Shown: positions 1 through 9,027 of the stretch, one piece after another
Position numbering within the stretch: position 1 is the first letter of the stretch
Layout: every line of letters begins with the position of its first letter
NCBI GenBank assembly: GCA_028284415.1
Contig: JANQRU010000004.1
Location: forward strand, 434,001-498,000
Origin: Pyrinomonadaceae bacterium
GTDB lineage: Bacteria; Acidobacteriota; Blastocatellia; Pyrinomonadales; Pyrinomonadaceae
Direction of reading: 5' to 3'
DNA: 64,000 nucleotides
The notes under the pieces: model-generated
What the model was told of the DNA's origin: nothing
What the model saw: only the letters and a program-made list of their open reading frames with translations
The model's database searches: none
Program-made: the position numbers and the translations under genes

Positions 1-104
1 CTCAAATCAACTTCGACCTGAAATGCGTTGCTCTCAGCAGTTTGTGGGTTATAGCCAAAACTTGCCGGACGAACCATCAAGATTTTATTTGCAATGTAGC
101 TCAT
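1..104 (-). CDS. CtlX-like amidinohydrolase (arginine-deiminase-related), N-terminal fragment
   Basis: Only the first 34 or so codons are inside the window; the gene runs off the left edge. The visible protein begins MSYIANKILMVRPASFGYNP and continues into a Q-T-A-E-S-N-A-F-Q stretch. The M-(V/I)-R-P-x-x-F-G-(Y/F)-N...N-A-F-Q pattern is typical of the N-terminus of citrulline-utilisation hydrolase CtlX and related arginine-deiminase-like enzymes, which hydrolyse guanidino or ureido groups. The start is ATG at 104; an in-frame TTG at 113 is the only alternative before a stop. The catalytic residues lie outside the window, so the substrate cannot be judged. Confidence 0.6.
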   Translation of the reverse strand, partial: MSYIANKILMVRPASFGYNPQTAESNAFQVEVDL

Positions 105-123
105 AGAAAGCAAATCTTAACAC

Positions 124-156
124 AAAAAAGGCTGAACAGCTTTGAGCCATTCAGCC
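124..156 (-). terminator. intrinsic terminator after the TonB-dependent receptor gene
   Basis: Seven-base arms GGCTGAA (130-136) and TTCAGCC (150-156) form a hairpin that, read on the minus strand, is followed by a run of T (A-run at 125-129 on the plus strand). It lies about 30 bases beyond the receptor stop codon and ahead of the next minus-strand gene. Confidence 0.7.
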
Positions 157-186
157 AAGTAAATAGTTTAAGTTAACTTCTCTGAA

Positions 187-3100
187 TTAGAAGCTAAATT
201 TCGCACCGAATTGGAACTGACGCGGATCAAATGCAGCTGTCGGACGACTGAAAAAGCGTCCGCCGCTATCGCGTCGTCCAAAGGCGTTTACATCATCAAT
301 AAATGGTGACGCTGATGCTTCATTGAATTTATTGAAAAGGTTGAAGACCTCTCCAATCAAGTCAAGTTTGAAGCGTTCACCAAAGCGGAAAGAACGAGTT
401 AAACGTAAATCCACATTTGCAAAATAATTTGTGATTCCACGGTTACGTCCGAGGTTACCGATTTGGAATGGTGCCGGAACTGTTAAGACACCATTTGCAT
501 CAACATTTGGTCTATCAGTTTGTGTCGCTTGGTCATTGTTTGTGTCTTGGTTAGTAATGATATTAAACGGACGACCTGATGAAATTTCGATAATTGGTGC
601 AACTGTAAAGTCTGCAAAAATCTTCTTCCAAGTCGCGTCAGATGTTCTCCAACCTTGTGGCGACGCTAAAACACCACTAAACACAAAGCGATGACGCTGG
701 TCGAACAATGAATCAGCTCTTTCCAAATCAAAACGAGTAACATCCTGCGGAAGTAAAAGTGTTTGCAAATCAGATGAATCATCAATCGAATGAGCCCAAG
801 TGTAAGAAGCTAAAAATGTGAAGTTATTAGCAAAACGACGCTTGAGTTCAACATTCATAGCATTGTAGCTTGAATTACCATCAGAAACCTGAGTATTAAC
901 AGCACCAAACGGAGTAAGAACTCCAGGAGTTCTCACAGTATTTGCACCAACTAAAGCGGCGTCTAAAGCCGTTTGTGTTACCAATCCTCCACTTAATGCA
1001 CTTGCTAAGAAATAGTTAGGAGCATTTGGACGGAAGAAATTAGCAATTGCCGGAGCAACAAATCCTAATCCCGTTGCATTATTAACAGCAACCATTCCCG
1101 GAATAACAACAGTAAAAGCAGCACTGCTAGCCATTGGAACTGAGAAGGCAACTGCTTCAGTTGTACTTACAGGATCGCGTCCTGCAAAACGACGGAAGTT
1201 TTCTATTTGTAATGCTGTATTTGGTGTATTTGAATCTGTCGGATGCGGAAGATGCCTTCCAAAGACGCCAATGTATCCAACAGAAAGAGACATATCATTA
1301 GTTAATTGACGCTCAACCGTAAAGTTAGCTTGGGTTGCATATGCATACTCAAAATCTTGTGAAATCGGAAGAGAGAACGGAAGAACTGCACCAAAACCTG
1401 TATAGGTTTGGTCATCAAAACGTTGTCTGCCGAACTGATAATTTGCTGTTGGTGCAACGCCCGGTGTAAATACTGCCGGACCTTGTGCCGCACAGACAGG
1501 TGTTTGCGGTGCTCCCGGAACACAAACTGTTCCTTGGAAAACCTGTGCTGCATTCAAAAGTGATGTTGAAGCAGGACTACCCGCTGTCAATACAGATTGT
1601 TGCTGTTGAGCTGCATCAGCAACGTCAGAGTTTGTTGCAATAGCTAACAATGGATGGTCGTAGAATAATCCTAAAGCACCACGAATTACAGTTTTACCAT
1701 CATTGTTGATATCATAGGCAAAACCAAAACGCGGAGCCCAGTTGTTTTTATCAACCGGAATACCTTGTTGAACATTTACAGCATTCTGTGCCGCTAAAAC
1801 ATCTGCGGCAGAAAGACTAATACCTGAAAGCGGATCCGTAATACCAACCGGATCAATTTGTTTTGTGTATTCAACGTCATAACGAACACCATAATTGATT
1901 GTTAAATTAGGTATAACCTTCCATGTATCCTGAGCAAAAAAGGCTATAGGAGTATTACTAAAATCTCCTGTTGGATCACCAAAACCCTGAATATAAGTCG
2001 ATGGAAAACCAAGTCCGTATGATTGGACAGGCGTGAAACTAGGTGCAGTGGCAGTTGCCGCTTGGCATGCCGCTAAAGCTGCTCCTGTTTGACCTGAACA
2101 TAACAGGTTGCTAGCTACGGTAGGACCGAAATTAAATAATCCTGCAAAGTTAAGTTCAAATTCAAAACTTGGTATTCGAACGAAACTAATATCTCCACCA
2201 AACTTGAAAATATGATCGCCATAAACCCAGTTCACGTTATCAGCAAACTGATAACGGTTTTCTGTGCGAACAACAGGTGAAAATAATTCACGACCAATAA
2301 AAGCTGAACCTGAAATGTTAAACGCAACAGCTTCACCATTTTGTGAACGGAAAGAAGTTTCGCGCCTTCCAAAACTAAACTTAAATTCATTTGCCCAATT
2401 GGCACTCAAAATCGAGTTTAATCCGGTAGAAAATGAATAGTCGGTTAAGTCTTGAACACCCGTTCTGGAAAAGTCATTTTGTCCGATTGATTGGTTTTGT
2501 GATTCAACCTGAATACCTGTTACATCGTTTGTATTCCAACCAAAACGCATTGTTAATTGGTTATTTGCATTTATATTGTGGTCGCCACGAATTGAGAAAA
2601 AGTTTGTGTCTTCTGTTACAGGGAAAATTCGCTGCAAATCATTGAGCGGACGGAATGCGATTGGCAAACCATTTGCTCCTGTTGTTCCAGATGGAACAGG
2701 TGCACCTGAAAGAGCAAATCTTGGTCCAACTTGCTGCCCTGCCATAATTGTGCCACCAACACTCAACAGCGGGTTAACGCCGTTCAAAGCGGTATTAGTT
2801 CCGCTTGAGGCAAGATACAAATACTGAATACCAAGATTAGCAGTTTGAGCATTTCCGAGCAGTCCTTGTGCAAACTGTGCTTGCTCAGCAGTCAATCCGC
2901 CAAATGTTTGACTAAACGGCAAGAAAGGTGCTCCTACAGTAACCGAACTATTTAAGTTGCCACCAACGTCAGTTGTAAAAAAGCCCGATTCATCTCTATC
3001 ACGTCTTTCGTAAGAAGCGAAGAAAAATGTTTTGTCTTTAACAATTGGTCCGCCAAAAGTGCCGCCCCATTGAGTTCTACGAAAATCTGCATTATCTATA

Positions 3101-3939
3101 GGTGCGAAAGGATTGTTAGCTTGGATACTTTTATCACGTATAAAACCGAATACGTTTCCACTAAATTCATTTGTCCCGCGTTTTGTAACTACATTAACGA
3201 TTCCGCCTGTTGCACGTCCAAATTCGGGAGCATATGAGTTTGTCGTAACTTGGTATTCTTGAACAGCTTCTTGTGAAACGGTTGTGCGTGCTGCATTTAC
3301 TGAGTTATCGGTAAAGTCTGCACCGTCAACTTGCACAAGCGTCGAACGTCCTCTTTGTCCACCAACGTTAATTCCTGATGTCGGTGCAGGACCGATCGGA
3401 CGACCGTTATCACGACCAACCGTTGAAATTGTCAACGCAAATCCCGTCGCACTTCTTTCATTGATTGGCAGGTTCTCAATACGTTGTTGTTCAATCGTAT
3501 TTGAAACGGTAGAACTTGTAGTTTCAACCAGCTCGACAGAACTTATATCAACATTAACGACTGCACCGGCATCACCGATTTCAAGCGGAATTTTCAATTC
3601 CGCACGCTGTCCAACTGTTATTTTTACATCGCCGATAACAACCTTCTTAAAGGTTGGAGCTTCCGCAGAAACTTCATATGTTCCCGGAGGAAGTCCGATG
3701 AATTGATATACACCTTCATCATTGGTTGTAACAGTTCTATTTAAACCTGTTGAACTATTTTTTACTGTTACGGTTGCTCCGGGAATCACAGCACCGCTTG
3801 GGTCAACAACCGTGCCAACCAAGTCCGCCGTGCTTGCCTGTGCCTGAGCAAATGCCGCACTAACACTTAAAAATACAATTACTGCTAACATCAAGGTTTT
3901 TTGAACCAAAGCAGTAAGTTGCCAAGGAAATGCTTTCAT
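187..3939 (-). CDS. TonB-dependent receptor, Oar-like, with N-terminal carboxypeptidase-regulatory domain
   Basis: This is a 1,250-residue outer-membrane receptor. Residues 1-32 are a signal peptide ending in A-F-A-Q-A. Residues of about 36-110 form a CarboxypepD_reg / CNA-B-like beta-sandwich (LVGTVVDPSGAVIPGATVTV). A plug domain follows (N-I-E-Q-Q-R-I-E-N-L-P; G-G-Q-R-G-R-S-T-L-V-Q-V-D-G), then a long 22-strand-type beta-barrel ending in F-G-A-K-F-S-F, with the terminal aromatic residue expected of an outer-membrane barrel. Proteins of this build (Oar, SusC-like relatives) are greatly expanded in Acidobacteriota and import or handle large substrates using TonB energy; the ligand cannot be inferred here. 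A good ribosome-binding site (AAGGAG) sits about 8 bases before the ATG at 3939. It is a single-gene unit with its own terminator. Bases 3940-4186 are non-coding and presumably hold its promoter, but no convincing -35/-10 pair was recognised. Confidence 0.93.
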   Translation of the reverse strand: MKAFPWQLTALVQKTLMLAVIVFLSVSAAFAQAQASTADLVGTVVDPSGAVIPGATVTVKNSSTGLNRTVTTNDEGVYQFIGLPPGTYEVSAEAPTFKKVVIGDVKITVGQRAELKIPLEIGDAGAVVNVDISSVELVETTSSTVSNTIEQQRIENLPINERSATGFALTISTVGRDNGRPIGPAPTSGINVGGQRGRSTLVQVDGADFTDNSVNAARTTVSQEAVQEYQVTTNSYAPEFGRATGGIVNVVTKRGTNEFSGNVFGFIRDKSIQANNPFAPIDNADFRRTQWGGTFGGPIVKDKTFFFASYERRDRDESGFFTTDVGGNLNSSVTVGAPFLPFSQTFGGLTAEQAQFAQGLLGNAQTANLGIQYLYLASSGTNTALNGVNPLLSVGGTIMAGQQVGPRFALSGAPVPSGTTGANGLPIAFRPLNDLQRIFPVTEDTNFFSIRGDHNINANNQLTMRFGWNTNDVTGIQVESQNQSIGQNDFSRTGVQDLTDYSFSTGLNSILSANWANEFKFSFGRRETSFRSQNGEAVAFNISGSAFIGRELFSPVVRTENRYQFADNVNWVYGDHIFKFGGDISFVRIPSFEFELNFAGLFNFGPTVASNLLCSGQTGAALAACQAATATAPSFTPVQSYGLGFPSTYIQGFGDPTGDFSNTPIAFFAQDTWKVIPNLTINYGVRYDVEYTKQIDPVGITDPLSGISLSAADVLAAQNAVNVQQGIPVDKNNWAPRFGFAYDINNDGKTVIRGALGLFYDHPLLAIATNSDVADAAQQQQSVLTAGSPASTSLLNAAQVFQGTVCVPGAPQTPVCAAQGPAVFTPGVAPTANYQFGRQRFDDQTYTGFGAVLPFSLPISQDFEYAYATQANFTVERQLTNDMSLSVGYIGVFGRHLPHPTDSNTPNTALQIENFRRFAGRDPVSTTEAVAFSVPMASSAAFTVVIPGMVAVNNATGLGFVAPAIANFFRPNAPNYFLASALSGGLVTQTALDAALVGANTVRTPGVLTPFGAVNTQVSDGNSSYNAMNVELKRRFANNFTFLASYTWAHSIDDSSDLQTLLLPQDVTRFDLERADSLFDQRHRFVFSGVLASPQGWRTSDATWKKIFADFTVAPIIEISSGRPFNIITNQDTNNDQATQTDRPNVDANGVLTVPAPFQIGNLGRNRGITNYFANVDLRLTRSFRFGERFKLDLIGEVFNLFNKFNEASASPFIDDVNAFGRRDSGGRFFSRPTAAFDPRQFQFGAKFSF

Positions 3940-4186
3940 TAGTTTTTATCTCCTTACTAATATTAGAAACTTTTTTTGAAATTTTCATCAGCTTTCTAAA
4001 CTATAGTTTTACAGAAGTTTTACAGAAAGTTGGGGTTCTTTGTGCATTTCTACAAGCAGGGTAAATCTACAATTTAACTGACAAAATAATTATTTACTTA
4101 GATTTGATAGCTTTGGAATTTTAACGGGAAAAAACCCCTAAAGGCAAGCAAAATGTAACATTTTTGTGAATTTTGTGTGTAGGAAG

Positions 4187-5401
4187 TTATTTTCCAACCT
4201 CAGCTTTTCTTGTTGAATGTACCAAAATCTCTCTTGATTTTCTGCTCAAACTCAGTAAAGAAATAGCAATTTTGGCAAAATTGGGAGTAAAAGATAAACG
4301 CCTCATAACACTGCAAACACGCAATCTTTTTTGGAATTTTGATTTGTGTAGAGTTTTATAAACTTTCGGAATTTCATTTAGTGAAAAATGGTTTTCTGTA
4401 ATAATTTCCGACAGGATATCTGCACTTTCAAGTGCCATGAGCATTCCGCTTCCTGTAAAAGGGTCAATAAAAGCCGAAGCATCTCCAACCGTCAAAAGGT
4501 TTTCTGCGGGATTCAAATCTTTTGTTCCAAATCCATCAACCGAAACTGCGAGCCAATCAAAAACATTTTCCGAGCTTTCCATCATTGCTCTGGCACGTTC
4601 GTTTTTAAAAATCACCTTGTTCAGAATTTTATTCACATCGCCTTTAAATTCTTTTACAATCTCAGCTTTTATCAAAAAGCAATGATTGGCTACTCCATCT
4701 TCAACATAACTCAAACCACCATATCCGCCTCGAAAAAAATAAATTTCACAACGCCCCTTCGGCATTTCAACATTTCTCAAATGAGCCTTAAATCCGACCA
4801 ATGAATTTCGAGTCCCGGCTTTCGGAGATTTAATAATTCCCCTTTTCTCTCGTATTCTCTCCTTCTCTTTACCCGCCATTTTTGACAAAACTTTGGCACG
4901 CCCCGTCGCATCAATTGTTAAGTCCGAATAAATTTCTTTATTTTCCCCGTTTGAGTTTTTCAACCTTATTCCGCAAACTTTCTCATTTTCAAATAAAAGA
5001 CCAACAACCTGATTCTCTTCAAGAACTTCAACACCTAAACTCTTCGCTTTTTTCATCAAGCGAAAGTCCATTTCGGCACGGCTTAATCCCAAAGCTCCTT
5101 TTCTGCTTCCGCCAAACCATTCGCTCGGAACACTTACATTTTTGCCATTTTCTGAATAAAAAATTGTTTGCGAAATTCTGTCCCCCCCGCGAATCAACAT
5201 TTCGTCTAAAACGCCTAATTCACGAAAATGCTCTAAGCATTCAGGTGATATAAATTCGCCACATAGCTTATGACGCGGAAATTTTTCACGTTCGACGAGT
5301 GTGACTGCAAAGTTATTTTTAGCAAGGCGTATTGCCAGGCTTGTTCCAGCAGGTCCCGCACCGACAATTGCGATCTTGAGTTTTGGTTTATCTTTGTGCA
5401 T
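4187..5401 (-). CDS. FAD-dependent oxidoreductase (geranylgeranyl-reductase / FixC-like superfamily)
   Basis: The 404-residue protein opens with a Rossmann FAD-binding motif (IAIVGAGPAGTSLAIRLA, G-x-G-x-x-G, about residues 10-27) and an acidic residue at the end of the second strand (LVERE). A second FAD contact, L-L-T-V-G-D-A-S-A-F-I-D-P-F-T-G-S-G, lies near residue 310. This arrangement is typical of group A flavin monooxygenases and geranylgeranyl-reductase-like enzymes acting on lipids, polyketides or quinones; the substrate is unknown. The ATG at 5401 sits inside a degenerate period-10 repeat (5385-5420) that supplies both the start codon and the first residues (M-H-K-D-K). It is divergent from the MBL-fold hydrolase, with only 45 bases between the preferred starts. 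Confidence 0.85.
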   Translation of the reverse strand: MHKDKPKLKIAIVGAGPAGTSLAIRLAKNNFAVTLVEREKFPRHKLCGEFISPECLEHFRELGVLDEMLIRGGDRISQTIFYSENGKNVSVPSEWFGGSRKGALGLSRAEMDFRLMKKAKSLGVEVLEENQVVGLLFENEKVCGIRLKNSNGENKEIYSDLTIDATGRAKVLSKMAGKEKERIREKRGIIKSPKAGTRNSLVGFKAHLRNVEMPKGRCEIYFFRGGYGGLSYVEDGVANHCFLIKAEIVKEFKGDVNKILNKVIFKNERARAMMESSENVFDWLAVSVDGFGTKDLNPAENLLTVGDASAFIDPFTGSGMLMALESADILSEIITENHFSLNEIPKVYKTLHKSKFQKRLRVCSVMRRLSFTPNFAKIAISLLSLSRKSREILVHSTRKAEVGK

Positions 5402-5420
5402 CTATGTTAATCTGTGGTTT
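5385..5420. repeat. period-10 degenerate repeat at the start of the FAD oxidoreductase gene
   Basis: The plus strand reads as staggered units of the form (T)TTATCTNTG / TGCATCTATG / TTAATCTGTGG, matching the repeats at 51746-51812, 54261-54340 and 55588-55620. On the minus strand this unit contains the ATG of the oxidoreductase. Confidence 0.6.
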
Positions 5421-5446
5421 CTTATAATTTAACATATCTGGTTTAT

Positions 5447-6403
5447 ATGAAAATTATTCCCATCTCAATTCCAACTCCTTTCTATGTCGGCGACGTAAAT
5501 GTCTATCTAATAAAAGAAGATCCGCTGACTCTGATTGATGCCGGACCAAAAACTGCGGAAGCTGCTGAAACACTGCAGAAAAAACTTCGTCAGAACGGTG
5601 TTCAAATGAAAGATATACGCCGAATCGTTTTAACTCACGCGCACGAAGACCATTGCGGTTTGGCAAAACAAATCCGCGATGAAGCTAAAAATGCAGAAAT
5701 TTTTGTGCATAAATGGGAAACGGGACATCTTTTTGGAAGACTCTCGCAGGAAAATCATAAAATAATTATGCACAAAGCGGGCGTCCCCACAGAAGTTTTC
5801 CGTGAGATGCAGGAAACTTACGAAAAAATAAGTCTTCTCACCGATTCACTCAGCGAAACCGAATACACAGAGCTTTATGATGGACAAGATTTGGATTTTG
5901 AGAGCGGTATGCTAAAAGTTTTGCACACACCCGGACACACGCCCGGGAGTTGTTCGTTTGTACGAGAAGCCGACCGAACTCTAATTTGCGGAGACTGTGT
6001 CTTAAAAAGAATTACACCAAATCCGATTGTTTCCCCTGACCCTATAAATTTTAACGAAAGATTTCGCTCGCTCGGCGAATATCTCGTCAGCCTCGCTAGG
6101 ATACGTTCTTTTTCACCGACACTTGTTTACGGCGGACATGGTGAACCAATCATTGATTTTGAAGAAATTTTTAATCGCTATGTGCGGGCGATTGATGAGA
6201 GACAAAAAAAAGTTATTTCGCTCGTACCAAAAGATGGAATCACAGCTTGGGATTTAGCGAAGAGACTATTTCCAGATGCGATCAATGAAAATGTTCACAG
6301 ATTTTTAGCGATTTCAGAATCAATCGCTCATCTCGACTATGCCGAATCGGAAGCCAAAATCGGCGTTGAAATTGCTGATGGTGTTGAATTTTATCGAAAA
6401 TAA
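5447..6403 (+). CDS. MBL-fold metallo-hydrolase
   Basis: This is a 318-residue metallo-beta-lactamase-fold hydrolase. The metal-binding motif H64-A-H66-E-D68-H69 is intact. Further ligands are expected in L-H-T-P-G-H-T-P-G-S and I-C-G-D-C-V, and in the C-terminal G-G-H-G-E-P. The C-terminal part, after about residue 250, looks like the winged-helix tail of RNase Z / LACTB2-like enzymes (D-G-I-T-A-W-D-L-A...), which often hydrolyse thioesters, lactones or nucleic acids; the substrate is not known. A GTG-initiated extension from 5414 is possible, but it would lie in a repeat. The ATG at 5447, opening M-K-I-I-P-I-S-I-P-T-P-F, fits family N-termini better. It converges with selA, with one base between the stop codons. 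Confidence 0.88.
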   Translation: MKIIPISIPTPFYVGDVNVYLIKEDPLTLIDAGPKTAEAAETLQKKLRQNGVQMKDIRRIVLTHAHEDHCGLAKQIRDEAKNAEIFVHKWETGHLFGRLSQENHKIIMHKAGVPTEVFREMQETYEKISLLTDSLSETEYTELYDGQDLDFESGMLKVLHTPGHTPGSCSFVREADRTLICGDCVLKRITPNPIVSPDPINFNERFRSLGEYLVSLARIRSFSPTLVYGGHGEPIIDFEEIFNRYVRAIDERQKKVISLVPKDGITAWDLAKRLFPDAINENVHRFLAISESIAHLDYAESEAKIGVEIADGVEFYRK

Positions 6404-6404
6404 T

Positions 6405-7853
6405 CTACTCTGCTTTTATTGAACTCAAAGTATCCACAAGAATTGGCTCTTCATCTTCCGCAACGGTTCGCAAATCTATCAAAACTCTGTCTTCCAGAAT
6501 TCTTGTTACAACTGGTGGCTTTGAATGGCGAAGTCTTTCTTCTAATTGACTCGTAGATAAATCTTTGTGCTTGATAGTAAAAAGTGTAGTTTGAGGCTGA
6601 ACCGCAGGAGCTGAACCTCCACCAATTACCGACTTGCCATCCATAATTTCAAACTTTAAATCTGCATCTTCGCCAATTTTTTCTCTAAGCTTATGTGCGA
6701 AAGCCCACGTTCTTTGTTTTAATTCGGCTTTCGTCATCGCAAGCATTTTCAGAGTCGGGACATCTTGCATAACCGTTTCTTTACGAAAAGCTTCGAGTGC
6801 TGTTTCTAAAACGGCGTAAACTAATTTGCTAACACGTAATGCACGATAAAGAGGATTTTTTCTGATGTGTTCGATTACTTCACCGCGTCCGACAATTAAA
6901 CCCGACTGAATTCCGCCAAGAAGTTTATCGCCGCTAAAGGTTACAACGTCAGCCCCATCTCTGACCGAGTCAGGAATTATCGGTTCGTCTTTTAAGCCAT
7001 ACTTTGACATATCAAACATCGCTCCCGAACCCGCATCTTCATAAAGTAAAACATCATTTCGCTTCGCAATCTGTGCAAGCTCAGCAATGCTTGGTTTAGC
7101 TGTAAAACCAATTATTCGATAATTAGATGGATGAACTTTAACAAGCATTCGTGTGTTTTCGGTGATTGCTTTTTCATAATCTGAAGCACGGGTTTTATTG
7201 GTAGTTCCGACTTCGACCAATTCCGCCCCCGATTGAATCATCACGTCAGGAACGCGAAAATCTCCGCCGATCTCGACCATTTCTCCGCGTGAGATGATGG
7301 CTTCGCCGCCTTTACAAAGTGCCGTTAAAACCAAAATAGTTGCTGCGGCACAATTATTTACGATCAAAGCTGATTCTGCCTCGACGAGTTCGGCTAAAAG
7401 GTGTTCTGCTCTCGCACCTCTTTTTCCACGTTTACCTGTTTCGATGTTGTATTCAAGATTGCAATATCCCGAAACATCCAACATAGCTTTTTTCGCTAGA
7501 TCCGAAAGTGGAGAGCGACCGAGGTTTGTGTGAATTACGACTCCGCTTGCATTGATAACTTTCTGCAAGCTTGTATTTTGCTCTTGTCGCCAAGAATCTT
7601 CGAGCCTTAACTCAGCTTCTTTAAGCAGAATCTCCCGCGAATATTTTTCTGCGTCTATTTCGTTATTTTTCTCAGTAATCTCTTCTAACAGTTCCTGACG
7701 CAGAGAATCTGTCACTAACCTTGCTAAACCTGCAAGATGTTTTGCTCCTACTTCACCAACTAATTTAGCTGAAGTTTCAGTTCGTAAAAGCGTATCTATT
7801 GAGGGCAGATTTCGTAAAACTTCCGCCGAATTCTTTTTTTCTTGATTTTCCAT
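6405..7853 (-). CDS. selA: L-seryl-tRNA(Sec) selenium transferase SelA
   Basis: The 482-residue PLP-dependent enzyme converts seryl-tRNA(Sec) to selenocysteinyl-tRNA(Sec) using selenophosphate. The N-terminal helical domain (R-N-L-P-S-I-D-T-L-L) and the core motifs I-N-A-S-G-V-V-I-H-T-N-L-G-R-S-P-L and F-S-G-D-K-L-L-G-G are clear. The lysine of the latter (about residue 310) is the PLP Schiff-base lysine. Length matches bacterial SelA (about 460-480). Its presence implies that the organism decodes UGA as selenocysteine, with selB, selC and selD elsewhere, since none lies in this window. It is monocistronic here, convergent with the MBL-fold gene and divergent from the small coiled-coil gene at 8005. 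Confidence 0.95.
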   Translation of the reverse strand: MENQEKKNSAEVLRNLPSIDTLLRTETSAKLVGEVGAKHLAGLARLVTDSLRQELLEEITEKNNEIDAEKYSREILLKEAELRLEDSWRQEQNTSLQKVINASGVVIHTNLGRSPLSDLAKKAMLDVSGYCNLEYNIETGKRGKRGARAEHLLAELVEAESALIVNNCAAATILVLTALCKGGEAIISRGEMVEIGGDFRVPDVMIQSGAELVEVGTTNKTRASDYEKAITENTRMLVKVHPSNYRIIGFTAKPSIAELAQIAKRNDVLLYEDAGSGAMFDMSKYGLKDEPIIPDSVRDGADVVTFSGDKLLGGIQSGLIVGRGEVIEHIRKNPLYRALRVSKLVYAVLETALEAFRKETVMQDVPTLKMLAMTKAELKQRTWAFAHKLREKIGEDADLKFEIMDGKSVIGGGSAPAVQPQTTLFTIKHKDLSTSQLEERLRHSKPPVVTRILEDRVLIDLRTVAEDEEPILVDTLSSIKAE

Positions 7854-7955
7854 AAAGTTAAGTAAATCTAAACTATTAATTCACAGCAAATTTTATTTTA
7901 ACTAAAAGGCTTAAAATGCGGAAAAAGCCTTCTGTTATGAATTTAATATTAATAA

Positions 7956-7973
7956 GAGGTTATTAAATACCTC
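7956..7973. promoter_or_regulatory. short inverted repeat upstream of the 8005 gene
   Basis: Arms GAGGT (7956-7960) and ACCTC (7969-7973) enclose an A/T-only loop in the 150-base divergent space between selA and the 8005 gene. It may be an operator or a leader hairpin; there is no further support. Confidence 0.2.
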
Positions 7974-8004
7974 ATCCCCCCTGACAAGAGAGAAAAAACA
8001 CATT

Positions 8005-8325
8005 ATGGCACTAGTTAGAAACACAATTTCCCGCAAAAACCAATCCAAGCAAGACAAAATTTTAGAAATAGAAGAACAATTGGAAAGATTGGAAGATGAT
8101 ATTCGCCGACTTAAAATTGATTTCGATATTTATTTTAATGGCGGAACTAAAAAAGCCCCGCACAGACAAAGAGCAAGTCTTGAAGCACGCATCAAACGCA
8201 TTAATGGTAACAGAGATTTATCTTATGCTACCCGCTATAGATTAAACGGTCTGATTTCCAGATACACATCATTCCGCGAACTTTGGCGTCGTAAGTTAAA
8301 GGCAAAAGGTGAAGAAATCTATTAA
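8005..8325 (+). CDS. small basic coiled-coil protein, possibly related to the MXAN_5187 C-terminal domain
   Basis: This 106-residue protein has a charged coiled-coil segment (about residues 18-42, I-L-E-I-E-E-Q-L-E-R-L-E-D-D-I-R-R-L), an F-N-G-G-T-K-K-A-P-H turn, then a basic helical C-terminus. No signal peptide or membrane segment is present, so it is probably cytoplasmic. The L-E-x-D-I-R-R-L-K-I-D-F-D-I-Y-F-N-G-G pattern resembles the C-terminal domain described in MXAN_5187-type proteins; this is recall of a pattern, not a search. The ATG at 8005 follows a purine-rich AAGAGAG site, and a strong bidirectional terminator follows the gene. Confidence 0.7.
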   Translation: MALVRNTISRKNQSKQDKILEIEEQLERLEDDIRRLKIDFDIYFNGGTKKAPHRQRASLEARIKRINGNRDLSYATRYRLNGLISRYTSFRELWRRKLKAKGEEIY

Positions 8326-8347
8326 TTTTTACAAATGTATCAAACGA

Positions 8348-8394
8348 AAAAAGATGAGCCATTTCTAAATTTATTAGAAATGGCTCATCTTTTT
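8348..8394. terminator. bidirectional intrinsic terminator
   Basis: A perfect 20-21-base stem (arms about 8348-8368 and 8374-8394) with a five-base loop begins with A5 and ends with T5. It therefore works in both directions, for the 8005 gene (+) and the cold-shock gene (-). Confidence 0.9.
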
Positions 8395-8415
8395 CTTGAT
8401 AATTTAACTTTTTGC

Positions 8416-8622
8416 CTAGACTTTCATCACGTTTTCCGCTTGCGGTCCCTTAGGACCGTTTGTAACTTCGAACTTGACTTCTTGCCCTTGAATTAAAGTC
8501 TTGTAACCTTCGCCTTCAATCGCACTGTAATGTACGAATATATCTTGCTCACCAGGTTGTTCAATAAAACCATATCCCTTCGCGTTGTTAAACCATTTAA
8601 CAGTGCCTAATTCTTTCGACAT
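8416..8622 (-). CDS. cold-shock domain protein (CspA family)
   Basis: The 68-residue single cold-shock domain contains RNP1 (K-G-Y-G-F-I) and RNP2 (D-I-F-V-H-Y-S-A-I), which bind single-stranded RNA and DNA. It acts as an RNA chaperone or antiterminator in the cytoplasm; which Csp paralogue this is cannot be said. A strong AGGAGG site precedes the ATG. A TTGACA-17-TAAATT promoter about 270 bases upstream (8893-8921) predicts a long, structured 5' leader, as for many cold-inducible csp mRNAs. Confidence 0.93.
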   Translation of the reverse strand: MSKELGTVKWFNNAKGYGFIEQPGEQDIFVHYSAIEGEGYKTLIQGQEVKFEVTNGPKGPQAENVMKV

Positions 8623-8748
8623 ATTTGTTGTAATTCCTCCTACAAACTTCAGTGAATTTAATTTTGAACCTCTCTATAAAGATGTTCACCTAAAAAGTAA
8701 TTTTTCCAGCTGACATTTCAGCCAAAATAATAAAGTCCACGTTAAGCG

Positions 8749-8768
8749 GAGCCCAAAGACCTAGGCTC
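8749..8768 (-). other. hairpin in the csp 5' leader
   Basis: GAGCC (8749-8753) pairs with GGCTC (8764-8768) inside the predicted long leader of the cold-shock gene. It is a small stem that may contribute to thermosensitive folding. The rest of the 8623-9027 intergenic stretch contains the divergent promoters and no gene. Confidence 0.3.
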
Positions 8769-8892
8769 TAAATAACGCAGACAAAAAGAAATGTTTTAAA
8801 ACTCATTCCAAATAAGTAACTATCTTAAACTGCAAGATTTTTTGGGGGCATTTAACTTCTGTTGTGTAGTATTATTTGACAGATTGACCGAA

Positions 8893-8921
8893 AATTTACA
8901 TAAATTTAAGCCTCGTGTCAA
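8893..8921 (-). promoter_or_regulatory. sigma-70-type promoter for the cold-shock gene
   Basis: On the minus strand there is a perfect -35 TTGACA (8921-8916), a 17-base spacer and -10 TAAATT (8898-8893). The predicted start near 8886 gives a leader of about 260 nt. A plus-strand TTGACA (8876-8881) with CATAAA (8899-8904) overlaps it face to face. Confidence 0.55.
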
Positions 8922-8957
8922 GGTTTTTTTTTCCGCAGGAGAGATTTATATGAAAAA

Positions 8958-8986
8958 TTGACATAAAAAGAGTTATCAATGATGAT
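8958..8986 (+). promoter_or_regulatory. candidate promoter of the tryptophan dioxygenase gene
   Basis: TTGACA (8958-8963) is followed 17 bases later by GATGAT (8981-8986). The predicted transcript would start about 35 bases before the ATG at 9028. The -10 match is only four of six. Confidence 0.4.
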
Positions 8987-9027
8987 GTTTGTAAATCATT
9001 TTAGCATTCTTATTTATAAACGAAATC

